A stretch of DNA of 64,000 bases, from contig NZ_CP151979.1 of assembly GCF_038593265.1 (NCBI RefSeq), positions 496,001 to 560,000 on the forward strand, given 5' to 3'. Source of the stretch: Ureibacillus sp. FSL W7-1570 (GTDB lineage Bacteria > Bacillota > Bacilli > Bacillales_A > Planococcaceae). Below, piece by piece: positions 18,182 to 26,825 of the stretch; position 1 is the stretch's first letter, and each line of letters begins with the position of its first letter. Position numbers and translations under genes: made by a program. Below the pieces are notes generated by a model. The model had not been told where the DNA came from. It did not search any database and worked only from the letters and a program-made list of their open reading frames with translations.

Positions 18182-18392
18182 TGTTTAAAAAACAAAAGCA
18201 AAGATGCAACTCCTTATAGAGAGGATTTGCGATTAAACTTTAATGATTCCGGAATAGGAGAGATGGTGGTGTTGAATTCAGAAATCAAAAATGACAATAA
18301 AATATTCCCAAAATGAAACTTTGGTACGTTTTAATCGTAAAAATTGATCATGGAAATAGATGACAATAATCAGTGAATCCGGAGGGGATGTT

Positions 18393-18470
18393 GTGAAAAA
18401 AATTTTATTTGTTGTTTTAGGAATAATGGCCGTTTTAACCTTATTGTGGTTATTAACAACTCCTATATAA
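18393..18470 (+). CDS. 25-residue single-helix membrane peptide
   Basis: GTG start at 18393 with a strong GGAGGGG ribosome site 5 bases upstream. The product begins MKKILFVVLGIMAVL and ends LLTTPI: two lysines, then an unbroken hydrophobic helix. A hairpin terminator follows the stop. This SD-ORF-terminator arrangement supports a real gene. I do not recognise a family; a small membrane regulator or a toxin-like peptide are both possible. The rest of 18182-18750 shows no other convincing gene. Confidence 0.5.
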   Translation: MKKILFVVLGIMAVLTLLWLLTTPI

Positions 18471-18504
18471 AAAGGCAGGAAGAGAACTTCTTTCTGCTTT
18501 TTTT
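18469..18504 (+). terminator. Terminator after the 25-aa peptide
   Basis: AAAAGGCAG...AAG pairs with CTT...CTGCTTTTT with one internal bulge, followed by a T-run. Confidence 0.65.
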
Positions 18505-18750
18505 ATTGAAAACTTCTCCAATCATCACGACTTGGTCCGGTTTTGTAATAGCTTTTACCTGGTTTATCGTTTGCAGGAATCCAAGTGTACTGATTGAGTA
18601 TATTTTTCTTCCTTATCCTCCAATTATTTGCTGATCATAAGGGGTTTTTCGGCAAAAATTTTTTTAAAAAAGTTTTTAATTTTTTCATATCATTTTATTT
18701 CCACAAAAAGTTTATTTGTGATAAAACTAGTTTACAAGGGAGGAAATAAT

Positions 18751-20121
18751 ATGAAAGATTATAAAGAAATCGAACGGCAACTGCTCACCTTTTTATCGAA
18801 AGAACAAGTGACGACCAATGAAACGGTTCGGCAACTCCATGGTCAAGATGAGTCTTACCACACCCCGGCTTTGCCTGACATTGTAGTGTTTCCTCATACG
18901 ACGGAAGAAGTGAGCAAAATTTTAAAAATCGCCAATGCATACGAGGTGCCTGTGACACCTTTTGGGGCAGGTTCCAGTTTGGAAGGACATGTGATTCCGT
19001 ATGAAGGCGGCATTTCCATCGACTTCAATGAAATGAACCAAATACTTGAAATCGATCCGGAGAGCTTCATTGTCCGGGTGCAACCAGGTGTTCGGCGTTT
19101 GCAATTGAATAAGGAATTGAAAAAGTACGGTTTATTTTTCTCCGTGGATCCGGGTGCGGATGCAACATTGGGCGGAATGGCCGCAACGAATGCCAGCGGA
19201 ACAACGGCCGTAAAATACGGGGTCATGCGTGATCAAGTCTTGGATTTGGAAGTGGTGCTGGCAAACGGCGACATCATCCACACAGGCAGCAAAGCGAGAA
19301 AATCCTCTTCCGGCTTACATTTGAATGGTCTCTTTGTGGGCTCGGAAGGAACTTTGGGTTGCATTACGGAACTTACATTAAAAGTGTACGGCATCCCTGA
19401 GTTTGAAGTGGCTGGCCGGGCGGTGTTCAAATCCACTCATGAAGCGGTGCAAGCAGTGACAGCTCTCAAACAGGCAGGCATTCCAATTGGACGGGTGGAA
19501 TTCGTCGATGCGGAATCCATCCAAGTGGTGAATAAACACAGCGAAACCAATTATGTAGAAGCGCCGACTCTATTTTTAGAGTTCCAAGGTAATGAAGCGG
19601 GCCTTCAAAGCGATATCGAATTTGCCAAAGAAGTGTTGAAAGAATATGACTGCGAAGAGATTCAATTTGAAAAGGATACGGCGGCACGGAACACGTTGTG
19701 GCATGCACGGCATAATTTGGCTTATGCTTACAAACATGCCTTTCCTGGCCGCAAGCTCATGACGACGGACGTTTGCGTGCCGATCAATGAACTCGCAAAC
19801 AGCATCGATTACGCCCGTTCTTTATTAAAAGAGTTGAACATTCACGGCGGTTTATTGGGCCATGTGGGCGATGGCAACTATCATGCATGCATTATGATTG
19901 ATCTTGATGATGAAGAAGAAGTAGCCCGGGCGAAACAATTCAATGAATTGATTGTAACGGATGCCATCAAACGCGGCGGTACATGCACGGGGGAACATGG
20001 TGTTGGGGTTGGCAAAAAAATTTATCAGGAGATGGAACATAAAAATGCGTTGCAAGTGATGCGCGCGATCAAACAGGCGCTCGATCCGAAAGGCATTTTG
20101 AATCCAGGAAAACTTTTATAA
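18751..20121 (+). CDS. glcD: FAD-binding (S/R)-2-hydroxyacid oxidase, GlcD/D-lactate dehydrogenase family
   Basis: 456 aa. N-terminal PCMH-type FAD domain (about 35-215): VTPFGAGSSLEGHV, DPGADATLGGMAATNASGTTAVKYG. The C-terminal FAD-oxidase cap has the His-rich metal/substrate signature HGGLLGHVGDGNYH and GTCTGEHGVGVGKK. Oxidises glycolate or D-lactate; which one is not decidable here, and the glycolate oxidase partner genes glcE/glcF are not adjacent. GGGAGGAAA precedes ATG 18751. It is not part of the B. subtilis yqh block. Confidence 0.85.
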   Translation: MKDYKEIERQLLTFLSKEQVTTNETVRQLHGQDESYHTPALPDIVVFPHTTEEVSKILKIANAYEVPVTPFGAGSSLEGHVIPYEGGISIDFNEMNQILEIDPESFIVRVQPGVRRLQLNKELKKYGLFFSVDPGADATLGGMAATNASGTTAVKYGVMRDQVLDLEVVLANGDIIHTGSKARKSSSGLHLNGLFVGSEGTLGCITELTLKVYGIPEFEVAGRAVFKSTHEAVQAVTALKQAGIPIGRVEFVDAESIQVVNKHSETNYVEAPTLFLEFQGNEAGLQSDIEFAKEVLKEYDCEEIQFEKDTAARNTLWHARHNLAYAYKHAFPGRKLMTTDVCVPINELANSIDYARSLLKELNIHGGLLGHVGDGNYHACIMIDLDDEEEVARAKQFNELIVTDAIKRGGTCTGEHGVGVGKKIYQEMEHKNALQVMRAIKQALDPKGILNPGKLL

Positions 20122-20159
20122 AGTTTTTCATCTGATAAGCAGCAAATCACTTGATATAT

Positions 20160-20204
20160 TAAAAGGCTTAGAAGCGGAGGAATTTCAGCTTCTAAGCCTT
20201 TTTT
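20160..20204. terminator. Bidirectional terminator between glcD and yqhQ
   Basis: AAAAGGCTTAGAAGC pairs perfectly with GCTTCTAAGCCTTTT around a 12-nt loop, with T-runs on both sides between convergent genes. Confidence 0.9.
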
Positions 20205-20205
20205 A

Positions 20206-21150
20206 TCAATCATGATGCAACTGCATCGCGATTTCCGGATTTTTTTCAATTTCGTGGAGTTTTTTGAATGAAGCGATGGATACTTCCACCATTTCATCTT
20301 CCGGTTCTTTCGTCGTCAATAACTGCAACCATAATCCAGGGTAGCCCAAATAGCGCAATACCGGAATTTCCCTTAAAGAATTCGTAAATTGCAATACTTC
20401 ATAAGAAACGCCCAAAACGACAGGGATCAACAAGATTCGGATGACCACCCGGAACCATAATGGGTCGACAGGGAAGAACAAATAAATGAACATCCCGATA
20501 ATGACCGTAAATAAAATGAAGCTGGAGCCGCAACGGTAATGCAGTCTAGATTGTTTTTGGACGTTTTCAACCGTCAATTCAAGCCCGTTTTCATAACAAT
20601 TGATGACTTTGTGTTCCGCTCCATGGTATTGGAACACCCGGCGAATAATCGGCGTTAATGAGATCAAATATAAATAAAGGAGAAGCAAAACGAGTTTAAT
20701 GCCCGTTTCCAAAAAGATTTGCGGATATTTTCCCGAAATCCATGGCGAAAACAATTCAGCCAGAAATACTGGAACTAATGTAAAAACAAATTTGCCGAAT
20801 AAAAATGAGAGAACTCCGACAATGGCTACGCCAAAAATCATTTCCAGTTTTGAAAATTCCTGGCCTTCCTGCTCTTCCCCCGGTTCCACATCATAACGGT
20901 CACTGGAGAATTGCAAATGTTTCGAACCGATTCCTGCCGATTCAATGATGGCGATATTCCCCCGAATTAACGGGATTTTTTTCAATTTTTGCATCCAAGG
21001 TTTTGACACTTTTTTCGCATAATAATATTCAATGGATTGATCGTTCCGGCGAATGGCGGAAACGGTATGTTCTTTTCCCCCGAACATGACACCCTCCAAG
21101 AGTGCTTGTCCTCCATAAACAGGTGTTTGATTGCTCAATGCTGACACCAC
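20206..21150 (-). CDS. yqhQ: DUF1385 membrane protein YqhQ
   Basis: 314 aa. The family signature PVYGGQALLEGVMFGGKEHT lies at the N-terminus; later motifs are QYHGAEHKVINCYE and RLHYRCGSSFILFTVI. About four membrane helices lie between residues 115 and 255. Conserved in Bacillota, function unknown. The start is uncertain: a GTG pair or a TTG giving MSNQTPVYGG are all near AGAGAGTGG. Confidence 0.9.
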   Translation of the reverse strand: MVSALSNQTPVYGGQALLEGVMFGGKEHTVSAIRRNDQSIEYYYAKKVSKPWMQKLKKIPLIRGNIAIIESAGIGSKHLQFSSDRYDVEPGEEQEGQEFSKLEMIFGVAIVGVLSFLFGKFVFTLVPVFLAELFSPWISGKYPQIFLETGIKLVLLLLYLYLISLTPIIRRVFQYHGAEHKVINCYENGLELTVENVQKQSRLHYRCGSSFILFTVIIGMFIYLFFPVDPLWFRVVIRILLIPVVLGVSYEVLQFTNSLREIPVLRYLGYPGLWLQLLTTKEPEDEMVEVSIASFKKLHEIEKNPEIAMQLHHD

Positions 21151-21270
21151 TCTCTAACAATATTTCTTCTACTAACTTTTTTATTGTACTAAATTTTCAG
21201 CAAATGTACTACGGTTACGCATATGTTAATTTCATATTGGCAAAAATGTATAAAAAAAGGAGTGGATAAC

Positions 21271-21723
21271 GTGCTGTTTTTAGCATTCATTACAAGTTTA
21301 TTCGGATCGATCTTTCTGACATTGAGTTTAAAGATGTTATCCTTATTCAAATTCATTGAATGGAACCCGATCGGTTTTTCGAAAAAGTATCAACTTTTTG
21401 AAGAAAGCCACCCGTTCATCAGCTGGCTTTTTCTGGCGGTGGTTATTTTCGTCGTCAATTTCATCCTGTATTTGATTATGCAATATGTTCATAATGTGCC
21501 ACCGTTTATCACTTCCCTTGTCATTGGCAGCCTTTTTGCCATCATTGTGGAATGGATCATATACGATTTGCCGGCTGAATTATATTCGTTTAAAAAATTG
21601 TCCATTCCTTTCATTGTAATGGTCGTAATGACAGCAAGGTTTTTATTTGAAACAGCTTCTTTCCACCATCAAGCCCAATTGGAACGAAATAGGTTGCCGT
21701 ACAAGGAGTCTATGATAAAATAA
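21271..21723 (+). CDS. yqhR: Conserved membrane protein YqhR
   Basis: 150 aa from GTG 21271, chosen because AAAAAGGAGTGG stands 5 bases before it; an in-frame ATG 16 codons earlier lacks a site. Four hydrophobic segments are visible (about residues 3-22, 47-70, 80-98 and 115-130), ending ESMIK. It resembles Bacillus YqhR and sits in the same place, between yqhQ and aroQ. No function is known. Confidence 0.8.
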   Translation: MLFLAFITSLFGSIFLTLSLKMLSLFKFIEWNPIGFSKKYQLFEESHPFISWLFLAVVIFVVNFILYLIMQYVHNVPPFITSLVIGSLFAIIVEWIIYDLPAELYSFKKLSIPFIVMVVMTARFLFETASFHHQAQLERNRLPYKESMIK

Positions 21724-21758
21724 AAGTGGGATTTTTCTCTAAAAAAGGGGAAGTGTAC

Positions 21759-22187
21759 ATGAAACTATTAGTGTTAAACGGACCAAATCTGAACCGTTTG
21801 GGCAAAAGGGAGCCTGAAATATACGGAACTGAAACATTGGATGATGTAAAAGAGCGTTGTGTGAAATTGGCAAAAGAATTTGATGCGGAGATCGAGTTCA
21901 AACAGTCCAATCATGAAGGGGATCTGATTGATTGGATTCATGAAGCGGAAGATACAGGCATCGAAGGAATCGTGTTTAACCCGGGCGCTTACTCCCATAC
22001 GAGCATCGCATTGCGGGATGCCATTGCAAGCGTGAAGGTTCCGGTCATTGAAGTTCATATTTCCAATATACATAAAAGGGAAGAATTTCGTCACAAATCC
22101 CTGCTTGCGGCCGAATGTGTCGGCCAAATCTGTGGACTTGGAACATTCGGATATGAACTCGCATTGCGCAAGTTTCTACAAGGATAA
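21759..22187 (+). CDS. aroQ: Type II 3-dehydroquinate dehydratase
   Basis: 142 aa. Converts 3-dehydroquinate to 3-dehydroshikimate. [17 protein letters not shown] contains the catalytic Tyr22 and flexible-lid Arg; [19 protein letters not shown] contains the catalytic His. Start ATG 21759 follows AAAGGGGAAG. Forms an operon with yqhR and pepQ. Confidence 0.95.
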   Translation: MKLLVLNGPNLNRLGKREPEIYGTETLDDVKERCVKLAKEFDAEIEFKQSNHEGDLIDWIHEAEDTGIEGIVFNPGAYSHTSIALRDAIASVKVPVIEVHISNIHKREEFRHKSLLAAECVGQICGLGTFGYELALRKFLQG

Positions 22188-22201
22188 GGAAGGATAATGT
22201 T

Positions 22202-23263
22202 ATGAACAGGCTCGAAAAATTGAGAAAAGAACTGGAAAACCATCAAGTGGATGCATTGCTTATCACCAATCCGTACAACCGGCGTTATATGACGGGGTTT
22301 ACCGGAACGAGCGGAGCAGCCATCGTATCTAAAAATGATGCGGTGTTCATTACGGATTTCCGCTATACGGAACAGGCAAAAAAACAAGTGAAAAATTTCC
22401 GCATTATTCAACAGGAAGCTTCCATACTAAAGGAAGTAGCGAAAATTGTGGATGAGTGGAAAATCAAAACATTAGCTTTTGAAAAAGATCACGTCACTTA
22501 CGGAGAATATGAAGCATATCAAAAACAGCTGAATTTGGAACTTGTTCCATTATCCGGTTTAATTGAAAAAATCCGCTTGATTAAGACCGATGAAGAGATT
22601 AAGATTATAAAGGTTGCATGTGAAATTGCCGATGCCGCATTTTCACACATTTTAACATTCATTAAACCTGGCGTAACCGAGCTGGAAGTATCGAATGAGT
22701 TGGAATTTTTCATGCGCAAACAGGGTGCAACATCTTCCTCTTTCGATACCATCGTGGCGAGTGGTCTTCGAAGCGCTTTGCCTCATGGAGTAGCGACGGA
22801 CAAAGTCATTGAGAAAGGTGATTTTGTCACGCTGGATTTCGGTGCCGTATATAATGGATATGTTTCAGACATCACCCGGACCATTGCCGTTGGTCAACCA
22901 AGTGCGAAATTAGTAGAAATGTATAATGTTGTATTGGAAGCACAGTTGCTGGCGCTGGAAAAAATTGGGCCGGGCATGACCGGAATTGAAGCGGACAAAA
23001 TTGCGAGGGATTTCTTGACAGAGAAAGGATATGGCGAAGCTTTCGGCCATTCCACTGGTCATGGAATCGGTTTGGAGGTCCATGAAGGTCCAGCTTTGTC
23101 TTTCCGTTCGGAACAAGTATTGGAGCCGAACATGGTTGTGACCGTTGAACCGGGGGTATATTTGCCTGGCATCGGTGGAGTGCGCATAGAAGACGACATT
23201 GTCATCACCGGGACTGGTAATGAAAGATTGACTCATTCGGACAAAGAACTAATTATTTTATAA
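22202..23263 (+). CDS. pepQ: M24 Xaa-Pro aminopeptidase (YqhT/PepQ-type)
   Basis: 353 aa. N-terminal creatinase-like domain (about 1-125), then a pita-bread catalytic domain. Metal ligands are visible: [18 protein letters not shown] (two Asp), [16 protein letters not shown] (His) and [10 protein letters not shown]...RIEDD (two Glu). Cleaves X-Pro peptides in the cytosol. The gene precedes efp, as in most Bacillales, and is 14 bases after aroQ. Confidence 0.93.
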   Translation: MNRLEKLRKELENHQVDALLITNPYNRRYMTGFTGTSGAAIVSKNDAVFITDFRYTEQAKKQVKNFRIIQQEASILKEVAKIVDEWKIKTLAFEKDHVTYGEYEAYQKQLNLELVPLSGLIEKIRLIKTDEEIKIIKVACEIADAAFSHILTFIKPGVTELEVSNELEFFMRKQGATSSSFDTIVASGLRSALPHGVATDKVIEKGDFVTLDFGAVYNGYVSDITRTIAVGQPSAKLVEMYNVVLEAQLLALEKIGPGMTGIEADKIARDFLTEKGYGEAFGHSTGHGIGLEVHEGPALSFRSEQVLEPNMVVTVEPGVYLPGIGGVRIEDDIVITGTGNERLTHSDKELIIL

Positions 23264-23279
23264 TGATGGAGGAATATTC

Positions 23280-23840
23280 ATGATTTCAGTGAACGATTTT
23301 CGTACAGGATTAACAATCATTGTAGATGGAGAATTATACCGTGTACTTGACTTCCAACACGTAAAACCTGGTAAAGGTGCCGCTTTTGTTCGCTCCAAAT
23401 TGCGCAACTTACGTAATGGTAACGTAGTGGAAAAAACATTCCGCGCTGGTGAAAAAGTGGAAAAAGCGATGATTGAAAACCGCAAAATGCAATATCTATA
23501 TGCCAATGGGGATGCCCATGTATTCATGGATATGGAGTCCTATGAGCAAATTGAATTAAATGCAAAACAAATCGATTATGAATTAAAATTCTTGAAAGAA
23601 AACATGGAAGTGTTCATTATGACTTATCAAGGTGAAGTCCTTGGGGTTGAACTTCCAAATACAGTTGAATTAAAAGTGGTTGAAACAGAACCGGGCATCA
23701 AAGGCGACACTGCTTCAGGCGGTTCTAAACCTGCGACTCTTGAAACGGGTCTTGTGGTGCAAGTGCCATTCTTCGTGGACGAAGGCGATATTTTAGTGAT
23801 CAACACTTCTGATGGCTCTTATGTATCCCGTGCCAACTAA
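23280..23840 (+). CDS. efp: Translation elongation factor P
   Basis: 186 aa. Rescues ribosomes stalled at polyproline. Three beta-barrel domains; the modified residue is Lys32 in [14 protein letters not shown], the site of 5-aminopentanol attachment in Bacillus. C-terminal signature [27 protein letters not shown] precedes ATG. Confidence 0.97.
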   Translation: MISVNDFRTGLTIIVDGELYRVLDFQHVKPGKGAAFVRSKLRNLRNGNVVEKTFRAGEKVEKAMIENRKMQYLYANGDAHVFMDMESYEQIELNAKQIDYELKFLKENMEVFIMTYQGEVLGVELPNTVELKVVETEPGIKGDTASGGSKPATLETGLVVQVPFFVDEGDILVINTSDGSYVSRAN

Positions 23841-23859
23841 TTGGAATTCAATCTTCTGA

Positions 23860-23888
23860 ATGGACGCGTTGTTTGCGTCCTTTTTTTA
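23860..23888 (+). terminator. First terminator after efp
   Basis: GGACGC pairs with GCGTCC around a 7-nt loop, followed by TTTTTTTA. Confidence 0.85.
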
Positions 23889-23904
23889 TAAATGGGTGAA
23901 CGAT

Positions 23905-23937
23905 TTTTGGACGTGTTAAATGCACGTCCATTTTTTT
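23905..23937 (+). terminator. Second terminator after efp
   Basis: GGACGTG pairs with CACGTCC around a 7-nt loop, followed by ATTTTTTT. It shares the GGACG/CGTCC core of the first hairpin, so it may be a duplicate. Confidence 0.8.
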
Positions 23938-23946
23938 ATGTTCATT

Positions 23947-23976
23947 GGTCTATTTGATTGAACAAGCTCATATATT
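23947..23976 (+). promoter_or_regulatory. Candidate sigma-E promoter for the spoIIIA genes
   Basis: GGTCTATT, 14 bases, CATATATT resembles the mother-cell sigma-E consensus (ATATT-type -35, 14-15 bp, CATACAxT). It ends 21 bases before spoIIIAC and just before the AAGGAGGAG ribosome site. In B. subtilis the whole spoIIIA operon is sigma-E dependent. Confidence 0.5.
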
Positions 23977-23997
23977 GCTTTCACAAGGAGGAGTCAA

Positions 23998-24201
23998 ATG
24001 GAATTACAGGATGTATTAAGGGTGGCAGGAGTAGGACTCATCATCGCACTGTTGCATGTTTTTTTTGACCAGGTAGGGAAGAAGGAATTTACATTCTATA
24101 TATTTTTCATCGCATATTTATATATGGCTGCAGAACTGATCAGATTCTTACGGCTTTTCTTTGGCGAAATCATGTTATTCTTCCAGTGGTTGACAAATTG
24201 A
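23998..24201 (+). CDS. spoIIIAC: Stage III sporulation protein AC
   Basis: 67 aa, two membrane helices, starting MELQDVLRVAGVGLIIALLH, the characteristic V.GVG...LH signature of SpoIIIAC (68 aa in B. subtilis). Part of the mother-cell side of the channel between mother cell and forespore. AAGGAGGAG precedes ATG. It is the first gene of the operon here; AA and AB, normally before it, are missing. Confidence 0.93.
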   Translation: MELQDVLRVAGVGLIIALLHVFFDQVGKKEFTFYIFFIAYLYMAAELIRFLRLFFGEIMLFFQWLTN

Positions 24202-24204
24202 CAT

Positions 24205-24582
24205 ATGACGATTCTCATATATGCCGTAATTCTGCTACTGATTTTGCTACTGATCAAAGAAACGGTTCCGAAACTTCATTCGCTCGTTGCCATCATTTTC
24301 TTTTTTATCATCTTGCATTTTCTAATATCCAAATCTGTACTTCCATTAATTGGACAAATCCTGTCATATGTGAATTCAGTGCCCTACGTTCCTCAACTCG
24401 TCTATTCCGCCTTGTTTTATCAATTAGGGATCTTTTTTAAAATGCTCTTTGATGAACAAGAGCATGAGACGATGGGGGAATTTGTGATGTTTTCGGTCCG
24501 GATCGTACTGCTCACATATTGGGTCAGTGAATTTGCCAAAGTGTTGTCAAGCTTTTCCTCAATATTAGATAAGCTTCAATAA
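24205..24582 (+). CDS. spoIIIAD: Stage III sporulation protein AD
   Basis: 125 aa (133 in B. subtilis), strongly hydrophobic with about four helices. The motif FKMLFDEQEHETMGEFVMF and the C-terminal LSSFSSILDKL fit SpoIIIAD. It begins 3 bases after spoIIIAC without a clear ribosome site, suggesting coupled translation. Confidence 0.88.
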   Translation: MTILIYAVILLLILLLIKETVPKLHSLVAIIFFFIILHFLISKSVLPLIGQILSYVNSVPYVPQLVYSALFYQLGIFFKMLFDEQEHETMGEFVMFSVRIVLLTYWVSEFAKVLSSFSSILDKLQ

Positions 24583-24593
24583 GGGGCTTTCAC

Positions 24594-25505
24594 ATGGATG
24601 AACTATTAAATATTTTTATCGATCCATTAAAAATTGCAGGTAAATCCATCATACTTGTCATCACTTATACCATCTTATTTCTGATTTTAGAAGCTTTTGT
24701 ACCGCAATTTAAAAAATGGGGAGATACATTATTCATTGTCGTCCTCGTGTTGACACTTGGACAAACTGTGATGGAAGCGTTCAGTTTAATGGGAGATATT
24801 GTGAATATTGCGAGTGACTTCTTTTTGTCAATCACTCCAATTCTTATGTCCATCATCGTTGTGTTGAATGCGGTCTTTTCCTTCATCGCCTGGAGTCCCA
24901 TTGTCGTTGCGATTTTTGATTTTTTGATTGTGTTATGTCAAAAAGTGTTGATTCCAGGAATCGTCATCGCCATGCTGCTTGATTTTTGTACGAGATTTAT
25001 CGGGGAAATGTCTTTCTCCAAAGCTTCCGATTTAATCCGGGGCACGGTCATGACATTGATCACCGCATCGTTATTGTTGATGGTCGCCTTTTTATCCTTT
25101 GCAGGAGTTGCCTTTTTTACAGTGGATAAAGCGATTGCGAGTCCTGTGAAAAAAGTCATAGAACAGACGATTCCAATTGTCGGGTCATTGATTGTGGAAG
25201 GTTTTTCGATATTCCAAAAATATCAATCTGCTGCTACAACTTTCGCTGGATTCAGTGCCATGACGGCCTTTTGGATCGCCGCTTTCTATCCTGCCGGGAA
25301 GCTTTTGATTCACGCGATGACTTTTAAAATTTTGGCTGCCATTGTTGAGCCGTTTTCAGGAGGCAACATCAGCGGGTTTCTCGATGACATTGGAAAGTCG
25401 CTGCTTGTCTTGTGCGCGACAGCGATTCTGTTGGGGATTGCTTTCGTCTTCATGTGGCTCATCTTAATGATCATCTTGCAGCTAGGAGTGGGTAAAAACT
25501 TTTGA
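24594..25505 (+). CDS. spoIIIAE: Stage III sporulation protein AE (short form)
   Basis: 303 aa against about 399 in B. subtilis. Multi-pass membrane protein of the feeding-tube channel. The core is well recognised: ITPILMSIIVVLNAV, KVLIPGIVIAMLLDF, SFAGVAFFTVDKAIASPVKK, PIVGSLIVEGFSIF. The N-terminal signal-like and extracellular region is largely missing, so the protein starts within the first helix (LLNIFIDPLKIAGKSI). Follows spoIIIAD by 11 nt with AAGGGG near the start. Confidence 0.9.
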   Translation: MDELLNIFIDPLKIAGKSIILVITYTILFLILEAFVPQFKKWGDTLFIVVLVLTLGQTVMEAFSLMGDIVNIASDFFLSITPILMSIIVVLNAVFSFIAWSPIVVAIFDFLIVLCQKVLIPGIVIAMLLDFCTRFIGEMSFSKASDLIRGTVMTLITASLLLMVAFLSFAGVAFFTVDKAIASPVKKVIEQTIPIVGSLIVEGFSIFQKYQSAATTFAGFSAMTAFWIAAFYPAGKLLIHAMTFKILAAIVEPFSGGNISGFLDDIGKSLLVLCATAILLGIAFVFMWLILMIILQLGVGKNF

Positions 25506-25639
25506 TCAAAATAATCTCCATTATATTAATCGGAAAATGTTTGCTGTTACTCGCTGAAGAAAGTGAGTTTATGGTTTATGTCAAACTGGCAACCTTCTTA
25601 ATAGTCATCACAACTTTGTTGGAATTTCTGAAGCTGTAA
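25502..25639 (+). CDS. spoIIIAF: SpoIIIAF-like remnant (two-helix membrane peptide)
   Basis: 45 aa from a TTG overlapping the spoIIIAE stop (GGAGTGGG 9-16 bases before). Helix 1 IISIILIGKCLLLLA and helix 2 VYVKLATFLIVITTLL surround a short linker with EESEF. The layout matches the N-terminal two-helix part of SpoIIIAF, about 206 aa in B. subtilis; the whole cytosolic ring-building domain is missing. Placement between AE and AG supports the name; sequence identity alone is weak. Confidence 0.5.
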   Translation: MIKIISIILIGKCLLLLAEESEFMVYVKLATFLIVITTLLEFLKL

Positions 25640-25709
25640 AGCATAGAGCTTGTACTTCGTTCATACAATGTTTTGAGACGTTAGGGAAAGGGGGCGCTAA
25701 GAACGTGAG

Positions 25710-26111
25710 GTGGAAAAGAAATGGACAAAGTTAAACATCATACTGATTCCCATTGCAGTTCTGGCGTTCATTGCGTACATTTCTGTAACGAGTGATGCAT
25801 CCAGCGAGCGATATGATACTGTAACCGCAGAAGGTAGACTTGAACAAGCTTTAAGTGAGATAGAAGGCGTTGGAAAAGTAAAAGTGTATTTTCATTACGA
25901 TGAAAACCCTTCAAATTCGGAGGAGACATTAAGCAACTATTTCCGTTCAAGTAACAATACCAAAACTGTATCAGGATTGCTCATTGTTTCGGAAGGAGCA
26001 AAGGATCCAAAGGTCCAAAGGCAGCTTCTTGAAACGATCAGTAAAGTCATGCAAATGCCTGCCCACAGAATTATGATTGTACCGATGGAAAGTAAAGGAG
26101 ATGAAAAATGA
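25710..26111 (+). CDS. spoIIIAG: Stage III sporulation protein AG (short form)
   Basis: 133 aa against about 229 in B. subtilis. One N-terminal membrane helix (IILIPIAVLAFIAYI), then a ring-building domain: LEQALSEIEGVGKVKVYFHYDEN, and the conserved end SGLLIVSEGAKDPKVQRQLLE...MPAHRIMIVP. The internal insert of the B. subtilis protein is missing. Start GTG 25710 (reading V-E-K-K-W); the ribosome site AAAGGGGG is unusually far (15 bases). Confidence 0.85.
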   Translation: MEKKWTKLNIILIPIAVLAFIAYISVTSDASSERYDTVTAEGRLEQALSEIEGVGKVKVYFHYDENPSNSEETLSNYFRSSNNTKTVSGLLIVSEGAKDPKVQRQLLETISKVMQMPAHRIMIVPMESKGDEK

Positions 26112-26647
26112 AGGTAAAAAGAAGAACTGTATGGCTATTGACATTATTAAGTTTAGCTGCTGTGATTTCAGTGTACTACGTATTTGAACCAAATCGTAAT
26201 GTGGATTTATTGACAATCTTCACTGACGACACCCTTGAAGAAACGACATTAACAAGTGTAGATGAAGAATTAACAACGCCTACAGTATCAGAAAGTCATT
26301 TGTTTGAAGATTTAAGAATGGAAATCGCCAATGAACGGAGCCAATTAAGAGAGCAGTTGACACAAAAAATCGCCTCTGATGATTTAAGTGCGGAGGAGAA
26401 AAATGAAGCCTTTAACGAAATGAACGAACTGATCAAAAAAGAATCCGCGGAAGCGATGCTTGAAATGTTGATTGAATCCCTCGGCTATTCCGATGCATTG
26501 GTGCATGTAAAAGACGATAAAGTGCAAGTGACGGTATTATCCGATGAAATCTCAAAAGCGCAAGCAGATGAAATTATTTATCTCGTTCGACAAAAAGTGG
26601 ATGATATTGACAATGTTTCCGTAAGTGTCCAATCCAATTATTATTAA
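26108..26647 (+). CDS. spoIIIAH: Stage III sporulation protein AH
   Basis: 179 aa (218 in B. subtilis). Membrane anchor WLLTLLSLAAVISVYYVF, then a coiled middle (LRMEIANERSQLREQLTQKIA) and a YscJ/FliF-like ring domain ending ISKAQADEIIYLVRQKVDDIDNVSVSVQ, as in SpoIIIAH, which binds forespore SpoIIQ. Its ATG overlaps the spoIIIAG stop by 4 nt; AAAGGAGATGAAA precedes it. Confidence 0.92.
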   Translation: MKVKRRTVWLLTLLSLAAVISVYYVFEPNRNVDLLTIFTDDTLEETTLTSVDEELTTPTVSESHLFEDLRMEIANERSQLREQLTQKIASDDLSAEEKNEAFNEMNELIKKESAEAMLEMLIESLGYSDALVHVKDDKVQVTVLSDEISKAQADEIIYLVRQKVDDIDNVSVSVQSNYY

Positions 26648-26692
26648 AAGAAAATAATGTTAATAGAATTAATGTTGTATAACAGAAGGTGC

Positions 26693-26729
26693 ACAGTGCT
26701 TCGTTTACGTAACGAAAGCACTGTTTTTT
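26693..26729 (+). terminator. Terminator of the spoIIIA operon
   Basis: CAGTGCTTCGTT pairs with AACGAAAGCACTG (one bulge), then TTTTTT. Confidence 0.88.
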
Positions 26730-26825
26730 GCGCATTTTATAGAAAAATTAAAAATATTGTTTCAAATTTTGTCGAAAGGATATAAAATGTTTATTGTACT
26801 GAAAAAAAAAGAAGGGGTGTCTATC

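Noticed and set aside
18446-18634. 62-codon plus-strand frame between nrdJ and glcD
   Set aside because: It overlaps the 25-aa peptide and its terminator hairpin, has no ribosome site, and shows no recognisable family.
24186-24440. 84-codon frame inside the spoIIIAC/AD region
   Set aside because: It is a shadow of spoIIIAD in another frame.
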